Part shown: piece after piece, positions 13,501-25,255 of the stretch
Layout of the letters: every line of letters begins with the position of its first letter
How positions within the stretch are numbered: position 1 is the first letter of the stretch
Assembly: GCA_947172415.1 (NCBI GenBank)
Contig: OX359191.1
Location: 6,882,001-6,946,000 of the forward strand
Source: Chondrosia reniformis
Taxonomy: Eukaryota > Porifera > Demospongiae > Chondrillida > Chondrillidae
Length of the DNA: 64,000 nucleotides
Reading direction: 5' to 3'
Notes under the pieces: generated by a model
What the model was told of the DNA's origin: nothing
The model's database searches: none
What the model saw: only the letters and a program-made list of their open reading frames with translations
Made by a program: the position numbers and the translations under genes

Positions 13501-16500
13501 TATGTAAATTGTGTCTTTCTCTATGGTAGCTCCATTATATCCCATTTCTATTTTAATATTCATAGATTGCATTACAACATGCAAAGTTATCAGGTAACCT
13601 GGACCGGCCAGAAAGTGGAGCTGATGCAATTCTCCAAGCAATTGTTTGCAAAAGTGTAAGTACTGTATAGTATAATAGATGATATACGTATATATATACA
13701 TATGGACACATACATATATTTGTTAAAGTCATATTATATATCCCAATACTTTATGCATGCAATTTGCAGTAAAATGTATATACATATGTAGGTATATCAA
13801 CTTAACGTATTGTGATATCTTTATGTTTAAAGGAAATTGGATGGAGACCAGCCCCAGCTAGAAGACTGTTGGTGTTCATAACTGATGATGGTTTTCATTT
13901 TGCTAATGATGGAAAGGTATATACGTACGTACATTAGAGGTTTATTAGAAAGAGTTACGTATGTGTTTCAGATATTCTACATCTTATAAACGTACTGTAT
14001 ATATTTACATGCATTGGTATAATTATAATTCATATATACCACTAGGAGGAGGCACTGTGTTTATATTCATCTTTGATTACCACTTCTAATATAACATTCC
14101 ACATCTTTACGCTCATATAGCTTGGAGGCGTAGTGACACCTCACGATGGGAAGTGTCATCTGACTATGCAAAGAAGTGGAAACTACAAGTACACTGAAGC
14201 AGAAAGACTTGTAAGTCATGCAAATCTGACAAATTCTTAGTGCTATATAATACTGAAAGACTTAAATTAATTGTTAAAGTTTTAGGAAACAATAACGATG
14301 TGAACTGTATTACATAATCAAGAAGGCATTCACTAAATTTAGCTGATGTATGCATTGTTTTGGTTGTACGTATATACGTAAGCTGCAAAGAGTCAGTTAA
14401 GGTTGTATATTCAAAATATTCTGGTTACCATGGGGGCCAACAACTTTATGTGATTCAGTATGTGAAGAATGCAATAGATGGTCTACATTTATAATGATTT
14501 ACTGTAAGTGTTAAATAATTTACTTATTAAATTTTAACCAAGACTTAAAATAAGGACAGTTACTTCTAAGATTGCTAATATGAGCTGCATATTTCTTAGT
14601 TGTTCTAATTCAATGATCACACCCTCTGAGGATGTAAGCTTACCCTCAAAGGAATCAACTACATTATATAAAAAACCACATTTAACATCATTAATTACAC
14701 CTTCATTGATATTATACACACAATGACAATGGACTAGTGTTCTTAATTTGATAAATCACCTCCATCCTGTAGGACTATCCATCAATATCAATGATTGCTG
14801 AAAAGCTGAGGGAGAATGTAATTAGTCCTATATTTGGCATTGCAGTGTTTGACACCAAAAAGGAAGATACAGAGAATTCCAAGGTCCTTTATCATAAATA
14901 TTTGGTACGTTATCTGATCCAATATATACTGTAACTGCATGTGCAAATGAATAACAAAACATGTAGTTAGCATATCCATGCACTTAAAACAATACGTGTG
15001 TGATTGTGTGTGAAGTAAAGTATGAAGGCAATTGTCCTGTGTAATGTATATACGTATATATATACGTAATATATGCATAATGAGAAACATATAAGCACAT
15101 AAGGAATTTCCACCTTGGCTAATCTTCATCGCTGTACAGGTTTCTGGCTGTTTATCAGCTCTACATTGCCTAAAGGCCTCCTGACTAATGGGTCACAGCA
15201 TACAATAAAGTTCATTCCAGAAATTCACTAGACAGTATTAGTTTCCTATATCAAAAAATGGCACAGTACACATTCCTACAGTCCAACCAATGTGTTGAAA
15301 AACTTTGTTTGTTTGATAATTGACTAGGTTAGGAAGCCATTCAGATGATACCTGCATGTTTTATATATCCCAGCTTTCAGTGGAATAGGGAGAAGACTTT
15401 TTTTCATGCAAATTTGTTTTACAATAATCTGAACTATACTACTTTTGAAGATATATAAAATGCTTTTTCATCCATGTACGTATATGTACGTACTGTATCA
15501 TTGCTTCACATTTTCTATTACCGTCCTGCACAGAATTTGACTTCATCACTACCCAATGCAGCTGTTGAGAAGCTTGAAAAAGATTCTAGTAATCTACTTC
15601 CAGCCCTGAGGAATGCTTATAATGTAAGTTCAGACTCGCTGACTACTCAGTTGGCTTTGAGTAATTAATATAATCCACTTCACAATTAAGAATTATAATA
15701 CTTCCAAGTTCCTTATGAAATCATTGTAAGAGGAAAATGGTTGGTAAACCACAGTATATTCATTTTACTTAGACTATCTCATCCAGGATTACCATCAACC
15801 CATTCCTTGGAGAATTGCAAGACATTGACATCACAATCAAAGCACACTGTCCAAATGGTACCAGTGATACGCTGGATAATGATAACTCCTGTAGTGGTGT
15901 GTTTGAGGGGGATGTGGTTACCTTTGAGGTATCTGTTACAGCTAACAGATGTACTCAACAATTTAAAAGAGGTGTCAGGTTAGTAAATGTCATGTCTAAT
16001 AATTACACTTAATTACTGTATTCTATACTTTGTCGTTCTATTGACATATAAGAACTGTGAACCATTTAAACTGGCTTGTTTTCCCATACCTCATATATTG
16101 TTGATGAAGACCTCCGGGTCGAAACGTCCTAAATTATTAAATCCATGTTGCTGATGCTGATCAATAAATCACTGAATACCTACTCACACTACACTACATA
16201 CCTACACTTATATATACATTTGTTCTAATTTCATATAGCTTTCCCATTTCCACTGGATTCTTTGGCACTGTGAATGTTAGTCTTCGAACAATTTGTGAAT
16301 GTGATTGCGACACAGAAGTGGTAAGTACAATTAACCAAGCATATTATTCTATTACTTGGTATTGTTACTAATGATTAGATAACAATACTTGATTATAGAA
16401 ATAATATGTTATATACTATAACTCCAACACATTCACAAAATTCAATTACATACATGGTAAATCTTATTTGCCACTGAAAATTCAATTAGCCTCCTATTAC

Positions 16501-17150
16501 ATTATAGTCTTATTAGCCCACCATATATATAATTACAAGGTACTGCAGTTAACTACGTACATATACATATTTATGTCAACAGAAAGTAAGCATTCTCTTG
16601 CTGCATGATTATGAATACATTTATTCTAATATCATATATATTTATATTCGTTTGTATGCATAGCATTTTAGAAATATGGTTCTTACAATTTCCACCTTTT
16701 TATCGGGTTCATAGAGCCTTTTGGGACATTTCTCGGACTCGGAAAACTTCTAACGTCTTCTTCTGTAATTTTCTGTAGAATGAGAATGCTGATCAATGTT
16801 CTGGATTTGGTTCACTTGTGTGTGGTCGATGTGATTGCCCGGCTGGAAGGTAAGTATATAAACTTACAAGGTGATAAAAATTATCCACATTTATAAATAA
16901 AACATCATGTGTAGTGTACATGTAATCAGTCAAGAATGACATCTATATATTTAAGTACATATATAATTAATGTATACATGTATACGTATGTACCCATTTC
17001 TTTAGGTTTGGGCATACCTGTGAGTGTGGAGTTGAAACTAACAGCACAGAAGTTACTGTTCCACAGTGTAGGTAAGTGTCTCTCTTGACCCACAAACGCC
17101 ATCCATCCTCCCATCCATCCATCCATCCATCCATCCATCCATCCATCCAT

Positions 17151-17186
<36 letters not shown>

Positions 17187-17190
17187 CCAT

Positions 17191-17226
<36 letters not shown>

Positions 17227-17234
17227 CCATACAT

Positions 17235-17270
<36 letters not shown>

Positions 17271-19493
17271 CCATACATCCATCCATCCATCCATCCATCC
17301 ACATACATTACAGATGTACATCATCCCTGCACTCATTTCTTTCTCCCTTGATCCCACAGAGTTATCAATGGTAAGGTATGTTCCGGTCCTGTTGCTGGTG
17401 AATGTGTTTGTGGAGTGTGTGCCTGTAATACTAATGTTGGAGGCAATCCAGGACATTATTATTTTGGAGATAATTGTGAGTGCAACAACTTTCAGTGTGC
17501 TAAAGATGACAAAGGAAGATTTTGCAGTGGTAAGTTTATAGACTACTTCACAGCAGATGTTACAGTAAAAAGGATGTAATAACCCCTTTATATACGTACA
17601 TCGCAACTAATATACTTTTATATAAGGGCCTATTATTACCACTCTATTTGGATTTAGGCAATGGAAAATGTGGATGTCATGGGATTTGTGAGTGCAATAA
17701 AGCTCCTTCAGGTAACCTTTACACTGGACATAGCTGTCAGTGCTATCCTGATAATGACAAATGCATCAAGCCAGCCAGCAAGGTCAGTCTTATATAATAG
17801 ATATAGATACGTATGTACGTATATTATACTCTCTCTACCATTGCATGACTATCAAAAGTGAGTAATTCTAATTATGTATATATAGGATGTATGTTCTGGG
17901 CATGGAACTTGCATTTGTGGAAGGTGTGAGTGTGACTATGGCTTTGCTGGGGAATTCTGCCAGGACTGTATTAGTCATTCAGTAAGTTTTTACTATAATT
18001 ATATACAAATAAGCAAACTTGACTATATGTATCCTTACACTATTCCCTGAAGGCTTGTGGTATTGAAATATGTGCTGATCAACAGGAATGTATTAACTGT
18101 ATGTTTACCATTGAGTATGGGCAAATCAAGCAGCAATACAAAGAGACCTGCAGCCAACAATGCTACAACAAGACGGTTGTCATGGTGGATGATATTGGCA
18201 GTGTATCTAATGCAATACAGTGCAAGTCTGGCATATCCAATGAGGAGTGCAGTGGTTTCATGTATTATCTACAGAGCAAAGAAGGAGTTATCTATGTAGA
18301 AAGTTCACCAATTAGTAAGCGTCTTATGCCATTATAAGAGGTGTAGTATATTACTCAGTAATATTATATATTCGTAGATGTTTGTTTTAATTAATCTAAT
18401 TTGTCATTTGTCATGTATATATATGAGTGACTAAATAACATAAATTTTTACAGATTGCTTTGAAACAATTCCCGTGTGGATAATTGTTGCACCAATTGCT
18501 GGTGGATTACTCTTGTTGGGCATCTTGATGATATTACTAGTCAAATGTGTGCTTATGTGTCAGGTAGGTGTAATCAGTCCCATGTTTGCATATTATCTAC
18601 ATACGTACATATATATATATATTGTATTTACGTATGTGCATAAAGTTAACCAACAATTATATACAGACTTTGTTTGTTTTCTAGGATTATATGGAATATA
18701 GGAATTGGAAAAGAGATTTGGCAAAAGTCACTTTTGGGGATGTAAGTGAAATGGTGTTAAATGGATCAATATGTGTACATGCACAGTATAAAAACCTCCT
18801 CCTTATTCTGGTTCTGTATTGAGACAATCCGCATGCAATTACATTTAATTAATCTATTATTTTGTTGTGCTAAATCAGTTCAATATAAGATAACAATACT
18901 ATAGTTATTGTATGAATACTCTAGTTGACTAGTCTTGTTCCGACCTTTTTGAAGTATGGTTTCTAAGAAAAAGCCTTTTTTTAAATCGGTTTATTCCACT
19001 TACAATGTATGTAGAGACTATTATACACATACCACACACACATATACACATACATTTTCACATATTTTAATACAAGGAAATATATGTGCATGTACTGTAT
19101 ATACGTAAGTATATTATGCATTAGCTTATATGTACGTAATATCTTTATATGCAGTTTGAAAGTCCCTTATACCGCTCAGCAGGACAGACATTTTACTGCC
19201 CTTTATATCCTGGTTACCTGGAGAAGGGACTTATTGGAGCTCTTCCCAAGATTCAAGAAAAAGAATTACATAAGAAGAAAGAAGATGATGCAACTTCTCA
19301 ATCTTCTGATTCTTCCATCACAGAACTAAATACTCAATCTAACATACTACGAGTTCCGATAAAGGTTACTATTCCGCAGCAAAGAGACAGCTTCGAGAGT
19401 ATGAGTACTAGGAGCGACCGGCTAAGTAATGAGGATAACATTGAAGAGCTGATAAAGGCTCTCTCAGAAGATACAGATATTCACCTGATATGA
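10599..19493 (+). CDS. Integrin beta subunit B (complete, 23 exons)
   Basis: Tandem paralogue of integrin A, 903 residues. Exons: 10599-10683, 11054-11130, 11206-11298, 12285-12348, 12552-12683, 12985-13081, 13184-13277, 13566-13655, 13833-13916, 14121-14210, 14773-14904, 15534-15623, 15773-15978, 16239-16320, 16779-16849, 17006-17071, 17360-17529, 17658-17782, 17886-17981, 18053-18314, 18454-18563, 18685-18741, 19155-19493. The start gives a hydrophobic signal peptide ([13 protein letters not shown]), then a PSI domain (NCSKC, CKWC). The MIDAS is canonical (DFSFS), the synergy site reads NLDRPESG, and a cysteine-bounded specificity loop is present (CGGNEDC). EGF modules, beta-tail, one transmembrane helix and a tail with SPLY instead of NPxY follow. 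Exon lengths match gene A almost throughout. Exons 18454-18563 plus 18685-18741 equal gene A's single 167-base exon, so one intron was gained here or lost in A. A second ATG at 10602 could also be the start. Confidence 0.95.
16101..16180 (+). repeat. Dispersed repeat with hammerhead-like core, copy 2
   Basis: Reads TTGATGA, then a GACC/GGTC stem with loop TCCG, then GAAACGTCC and the GTTGCTGATGCT block, in the same order as 4563-4650. The first core base is T instead of C, so a hammerhead fold here would probably be inactive. It lies in an integrin B intron. Confidence 0.5.
17101..17300. repeat. (ATCC)n microsatellite in integrin B intron
   Basis: Some units vary to GTCC or ATAC. It occupies the intron before exon 17360-17529, the same place as the array at 5117-5280 in gene A. 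Confidence 0.95.
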
Positions 19494-20112
19494 GCAAATA
19501 ATATCATGTTTAATTTAATATATGCAAAGTGTCACTCTTTTTAATATAATGAATTACGTAATTACAGTTTTTTTTGTTATTCCACAAGTACACATTTCTC
19601 ATGCACTTTATGCTTATGTACATGTATACATGGATGTACGTAAATGCTGTGTGGTGTACAGTACCAGTCTGTATTGTTAAAATTTTTAATTTGAATTTGT
19701 AACTTGTTTTATTGGTTGTAACCTATTAATTTGATGCCTATCACACTTTGATTGCTTTTGAATAAGGTGTGCATGTATTCAAAAGTTTGAAAAATAATAT
19801 GAACCATCACAAAAGATAGGATATACTTGTAACTATTCCTTTATACCTATTTACACAGTACGTAGAACCTCCACTATATCCATGCCTTACATATACGACT
19901 AGCTCCTTTAACTGGACAGAATCAGATTAAGCCTCCACTGACATTACTCATCCATACTGACTTCAAAATATATTTAAGTTTTCATTTATATCAATTGAAT
20001 ATAAAGAGAAAATCATACATAATATTAGTACTTAGTTAACCATATTGATACATATTATACAAATAAGTATGTGCTGAGAATATTCAAATTCAGGGAAGGG
20101 TAACCATGGCAA
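19494..20112. other. Convergent spacer between integrin B and the MOB2-like gene
   Basis: AT-rich sequence without a credible coding frame. It must hold both 3' UTRs. I see no repeat family here. Confidence 0.6.
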
Positions 20113-22946
20113 CTAAGACAGTCCTTCCTCCGACCTCTGTTGTTGAACTAGTTCATTATCTTTTTGAATTAACTTGATCATTAAGTCTTCTAATACGCTG
20201 AGTTCTTTATGTTCAAGTAGAGAGAACTCTTGCACAAAATAGGAGAAATGGAGAAAGAGGGTATTTAACCAATCGCTAATTCTCAATCGCAGCACAACTT
20301 CATAGTGATGGAGATAAATGTGACCAAGAATCACAAAATAGATGCGAAAGACCTTCTTTACTGAGGGCTCAAATTCACTAGGAAATTCCGAACCTAAAAA
20401 AAGAATGCTTCATGTAAACACAATCTTCTTTATGCGTCAGTGGAAGAAATGAAAAGATAATTCAAGGAAGTCACAGACAACAGGCATTAGGAATTATATG
20501 ATAATTGAACCATAAAAAGTTATAGCAGTACCCAACCTTAAATTAATTGTACACTACTATGACATGATTACATATGTAATCCCAGAAGCAAAAAAGCTTG
20601 TGGTTTCCTTATCAGCAGATAAGGGGTACAGCCAAAAGTGTGGCTGACCACTAATATGAAAAAAATAGAAGATCTAAAGCCAATCTTAAAGCATCGATAT
20701 CATCATCATTGAACTCTGGGTAGTGATGCTTTAAGGTTGGCTTTAGATCCTTAAAGTTCCATATTCTTTAATGATTACATTATACATGTATGTATATATT
20801 ACAGTATATGACTAATTGTATCATACAAATAAGGGAAATATGTACTATACCGCATGGACAGCATAAAACCCCTTAGTTGATTCCCCATAGTTCCCAACCC
20901 AGGCTCAGTGGCTGTGTGTGTATGAGCAAGCAGTAGTTTAGATAGTGATTTATATAGTGGGGCACGCAAGAAGTGGAGAAGACAGAATGAGTCTTGAAAA
21001 TGTCATCAAAGGGTCTGTACTAACCAAATTTGGTTGGAAAGGTATTCTCATCCTCCATGTTCCTCTGTATAAAGGCCATTCCCGTGTCCACGTATTGCCT
21101 AGCTGACAACTTCTGCTTTTTACTGGATTTGCCATCTTGCCATTCGTATACACTGTTTAGTAGATAAAGAGGGACAGTTAATAGAATTACACCCGGCTGA
21201 CTCACCCCACATAATGTGTGGTGCCTTGGTGAACAGCTTCAGTTAATTGTACACAGGTTACCAACATGTTGACACACATTTAGATACCCATCTACTATAT
21301 ATAGCAGAACAGGTTATTAACACTCATATACTTACTACTTATAGCAGAACAGGTTATTAACACCCATATACTTACTACTTATAGCAGAACAGGTTATTAA
21401 CACCCATATACTTACTACTTATAGCAGAACAGGTTATTAACACTCATATACTTACTACTTATAGCAGAACAGGCTATTAACACTCATATACTTACTACTT
21501 ATAGCAGAACAGGTTATTAACACTCATATACTTACTACTTATAGCAGAACAGGTTATTAACACCCATATACTTACTACTTATAGCAGAACAGGTTATTAA
21601 CACCCATATACTTACTACTTATAGCAGAACAGGTTATTAACACTCATATACTTACTACTTATAGCAGAACAGGCTATTAACACTCATATACTTACTACTT
21701 ATAGCAGAACAGGTTATTAACACTCATATACTTACTACATATAGCAGAACAGGTTATTAACACTCATATAATTACTACATATAGCAGAACAGGTTATTAA
21801 CACTCATATACTTACTACTTATAGCAGAACAGGTTATTAACACTCATATAATTACTACATATAGCAGAACAGGTTATTAACACTCATATAATTACTACTT
21901 ATAGCAGAACAGGTTATTAACACTCATATACTTACTACATATAGCAGAACAGGTTATTAAAACTCATATACTTACTACTTATAGCAGAACAGGTTATTAA
22001 CACTCATATACTTACTACTTATAGCAGAACAGGTTATTAACACCCATATACCTTCTGTCTCCAGTAGTACCAATTGTATATAAAGGGTATCTGAATCACG
22101 CTCATACAAGTGTGACTTATAAGTACACTTTTGATGACAGAAGCACTTCCAGAAGAACCACTACCATTTGATAAACATTATATAGTGAACTGCTAGTGCG
22201 TGTAGTAACTTACTTTGTCCCAACACACATAGAAGAACATGAGCAGAACTCTGACATGACTTCGTACTGACTGTTAATGTGATTAAAGAATTGTAGACCT
22301 GTATGGGGTAAATATGAGGAGGAGAACCAAGTGAGTGATGGAAGAGAGGGGGACCAATTGAGTGATGGAAGAGAGGGGGACCAAGTGAGTGATGGAAGAG
22401 AGGAGGACCAAGTGAGTTATGGAAGAGAGGGGGACCAAGTGAGTGATGGAAGAGAGGAGGACCAAGTGAGTTATGGAAGAGAGGGGGACCAAGTGAGTGA
22501 TGGAAGAGAGGGGGACCAAGTGAGTTATGGAAGAGAGGGGGACCAAGTGAGTGATGGAAGAGAGGAGGACCAAGTGAGTTATGGAAGAGAGGAGGACCAA
22601 GTGAGTGATGGAAGAGAGGAGGACCAAGTGAGTTATGGAAGAGAGGAGGACCAAGTGAGTTATGGAAGAGAGGGGGACCAAGTGAGTTATGGAAGAGAGG
22701 GGGACCAAGTGAGTTATGGAAGAGAGGGGGACCAAGTGAGTGATGGAAGAGAGGAGGACCAAGTGAGTTATGGAAGAGAGGGGGACCAAGTGAGTTATGG
22801 AAGAGAGGGGGACACTTACAATTTGTCGCTAGCCATTCTTTTCTGTCCATTCTTATTGGGAGTTTGGATACTTCATGAAGTTTTCCAACTATGAAGGAAC
22901 GTATTGTTAGATTTGTGGGCAATAAGTATATCTTCTTGTCCTCAAC
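20113..22946 (-). CDS. MOB2-like kinase adaptor (5' end not found)
   Basis: MOB proteins bind and regulate NDR/LATS kinases. Exons in transcription order: 22946-22820, 22298-22214, 21152-21025, 20393-20113; phases join and give 206 codons before TAG. Matching stretches include RKEWLATN, FFNHINSQYEVMSEFC, FPTKFGSEFPSEFEPSVKK, GHIYLHHY and YFVQEFSLLEHKEL, in the order seen in the MOB fold. The FPTKFGSEFPS region is closer to MOB2 than to MOB1, MOB3 or phocein. The zinc-site cysteines read CSCSSMC rather than the usual C-x4-C, while the paired histidines (HIYLHH) are kept. The 40-bp and 27-bp minisatellites fill two introns, and the 27-bp array starts within about 10 bases of the donor at 22819. 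The exon with the initiator ATG should lie above 22946 but I could not identify it. Confidence 0.85.
20671..20749. repeat. Inverted repeat (25-bp arms) in MOB2-like intron
   Basis: Arms 20671-20695 and 20725-20749 are complementary with one mismatch. This is probably a small foldback element. A related core (TTAAGATC, CAGATCTTA) appears near 28080-28110. Confidence 0.7.
21297..22070. repeat. 40-bp minisatellite, about 19 units
   Basis: The unit contains ATAGCAGAACAGGTTATTAA and CTCATATACTTACTA. Units differ at a few recurrent positions (CAC/CAT/CCC, TACAT/TACTT). It lies in the intron between MOB2-like exons 22298-22214 and 21152-21025. Confidence 0.95.
22325..22812. repeat. 27-bp minisatellite, about 18 units
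   Basis: The unit is of the form GGACCAAGTGAGTGATGGAA plus GAGAGGG. Because 27 is divisible by 3, both strands stay open and produce long spurious frames. It fills the MOB2-like intron between 22820 and 22298. Confidence 0.95.
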
Positions 22947-23721
22947 CTGAGAAGTTGAAGTCTTTTTATCAACAGATCTAAGGGGATAAAACAAAGCATA
23001 ACATTTAAAAGAATTGGATTTCTTCTAACTGCGTTAAAACTATCTTTTGAATGGTTAATTTTAATGACTTTCTGACACTTAAAGATACAGCACAAATGTC
23101 CATACTCAACATTATAATTATGTACTTCTGTCACCTAGGAAAATAAAGTACAAACCTGAATGATTTCATCATTTCCTACATTATGCAGCCATTGTTGACA
23201 TTTGGAAAATTATATTCATAGTGTCTGATATGCCCTCAGCTTGAGACAACAAATGCCCAAATAAGGAAGAGCCACCTTCTAATTCTAAAACCAAGGCGCC
23301 CTCACCTTAAGGACTTTACATACTGTGGAAAACCACTACTTATTATTATGCATGATCTCACCTCTCAGTCATCTAGAAACTCTAAAAGTTAAGCACTTCA
23401 AACAATGGCTTCCTGAAGGGCTAGTATAGCAGTTGAAGGCCACTGCAACAGTAAATATTTAAATTATACAGCCAAAAGGCTTAGTCTCGCATAGCCAGAC
23501 CACTTTTAGAGAGACTACAAAAGGCTAGCATTTCTACCAGGCTAATAAGGTGTATTAATCGTGCAAATTTTGTTGCCTGAAAATGAGTAAACTTTCAAAA
23601 TGTAACAAATGCTATGATCACTAATGCAAAGTTTCTATATGAAGTCCAAGGGTGAAGGTGAAAAAGGAAATGGATAAAATCAGACTTTATGAAATCATAC
23701 AATCATGAACACATATGTATA

Positions 23722-23913
23722 TACTGTAAAACCCTTATTATTAACGTTCATTAAATTTGGTGTTTTGTTGTAAATATTTGCTCCACACTACTCTGCATGC
23801 GTAATAATAAACATTTGAGCGACCGGACCTGGGGGACCGAATGTTAGCGAATGATATCACATTAATAATTTCGCTAACATTAATGGCATGCTAATATTAA
23901 GGGTTTCACAGTA
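23722..23913. mobile_element. MITE with TA target duplication
   Basis: Terminal inverted repeats read TACTGTRAAACCCTTAWWATTA from both ends and are flanked by TA. It is about 190 bp long and has no coding capacity. TA duplication and size fit a non-autonomous Tc1/mariner-type element; the family itself is not identified. Confidence 0.75.
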
Positions 23914-23937
23914 TAATGTGTGCATAATGTGTGCATG

Positions 23938-24117
23938 TCAAACGGCTGTCTGACCCAGTGGAGAAGATGAAAGAAGGGAAAAGAAGGAAGAAAAGACTAC
24001 TGTATCTTCATCTAAAGCTCTCTTTAGGTTTAGTTCCCCTATAGGCTCTTTTTACAGAATAGGCATATAGCATGTAGGAAAATGGTATCTTAGATTTTTC
24101 ATAGATTATTCATATAT
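23938..24117 (+). mobile_element. Interspersed repeat family A copy
   Basis: Contains GGCTGTCTGACCCAGTGGAG, a purine-rich AAGAAAAGA stretch, CTTCATCTAAAGCTCTC and ATAGCATGTAGGAAAATGG in that order. Other copies are near 10184, 29684, 30640, 37056, 51827, 58845 and 60180. The class is unknown (SINE or MITE). Confidence 0.7.
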
Positions 24118-24271
24118 GTACATACGTACATACGTACATACGTAATGTCCAACTGATCTAGATAACCTACTGAGGCAGGTTCTCCTGTTCCAATAGCTTT
24201 ACACATTACAACGAACAACATACTACGTAGGATATTTATCAGCTGGTTCAGTCATATTGTCCATTATTACT

Positions 24272-24480
24272 ACGCATGATAAGCAAAAATATTCACTGGA
24301 AGATATTAGGCCAAACCAGCCAAGTGACCGAAGTCTGATCTTGGCTGGGGGACCGAAGTCCTATTAAAAATGGCAACCAGTGATCACCTCCCAGTCATCC
24401 AAGATGGAAAAAATGTTTTGCTTATCATCATAGCCTTTGCACGGCTCAGTGCAATTAACTCCCTTTTTCATATTACAACG
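24272..24480 (+). repeat. Interspersed repeat family B copy 1
   Basis: Carries CCAGCCAAGTGACCGAAGTC, GGGGGACCGAAGTCCTATTA and GGCTCAGTGCAATTAACTCC, all matched at 36362-36520 with small changes. A shorter relative is at 63450-63500. Confidence 0.65.
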
Positions 24481-24872
24481 TACATACGTATACTGAGGCA
24501 CTCTCATTCAGAGACTCAGATAAGGTCCTCCCATTATAAGCCATGTTATATGGTGGGCATTACTGTTGGGTGTTCCAACAGCCTGCTTCCTACTTACCAC
24601 CACCAGAACAAGCACTCACAACATTGACACCACACCACAGGGTGTTCAGCGGCACTAAACTGTGTCCAGAAACAATTCAGTAAACACACACACACACTGA
24701 TAACAATAGGTTTGGATCAATGTGTTAGGAGGAAGTGTCAAAGGAGTGACTTTAAACACCTGCATGATACCCGACTTAGGATAATACACACGAGGACTCT
24801 ACCCAAGTACAGGTACTGACGTAAATACTGGTTGTCATACTTCCAAAAGTGTACAATAGTCTTTGCTCTCAG

Positions 24873-25049
24873 ATGGAGGGCATATCACCATACATGCTGA
24901 AGGACATAGTTGGACTTGGTCATGCTGGGTTTAACACCCAGAGACAGCAGGATGCCTACGAGTATCTTCTGCACCTTCTTGACTTTATTGATAAAATTGA
25001 CGGGCCAAACAGAGAAAATGTAACCAACCACATTTGTTTACCACAGTGA
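24873..25049 (+). pseudogene. Orphan exon of a USP5/13-type ubiquitin protease
   Basis: An acceptor-like TCTCAG precedes a frame that reads GISPYMLKDIVGLGHAGF then NTQRQQDAYEYLLHL. That is the region just after the catalytic Cys box in USP5/USP13 (typical form GHPEFSTNRQQDAQEF). A possible donor (AAATGTAACC) would end the exon at 25019; otherwise the frame stops at 25049. No catalytic Cys box, zinc finger, UBA or His box was found nearby, and the next sequence is minisatellite. It is therefore a fragment, or one exon of a gene whose other exons I missed. The usual RQQDAQEF glutamine is tyrosine here. Confidence 0.6.
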
Positions 25050-25255
25050 CTTGGCCTAACAACCTTATGTATATCTATACCAGCTGCCCTGAGTTTGATT
25101 CCCAGAAATGTTTTTTTTTCTGCTCTCTTCTCATGTTTGTGATTACTTGTGGTTTGCTTATCAATTCAATTATGTGCATATTTAGAATGACATTTTGTAC
25201 TTTGTACCTAATATTAATAACTAGATACCATCTAAAGACCCAGTTTGCATAAGAC

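Larger units (their letters stand above)
22947..24872. other. Repeat-rich region upstream of the MOB2-like gene
   Basis: It presumably contains the first exon and promoter of the MOB2-like gene, which I could not place. A possible short exon near 23143-23160 on the minus strand with a good donor was out of phase. Distinct elements inside are listed separately (23722-23913, 23938-24117, 24272-24480). Otherwise I see no coding signal. Confidence 0.6.

Noticed and set aside
21297-22070. Possible CRISPR array (regular 40-bp repeats)
   Set aside because: Units are directly tandem with no unique spacers, the gene context is eukaryotic, and no cas genes are present.
22161-22994. 277-codon minus frame and 187-codon plus frame
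   Set aside because: Most of each is the 27-bp minisatellite, whose period is divisible by 3. Only the segment 22820-22946 on the minus strand is real coding sequence (MOB2-like exon).
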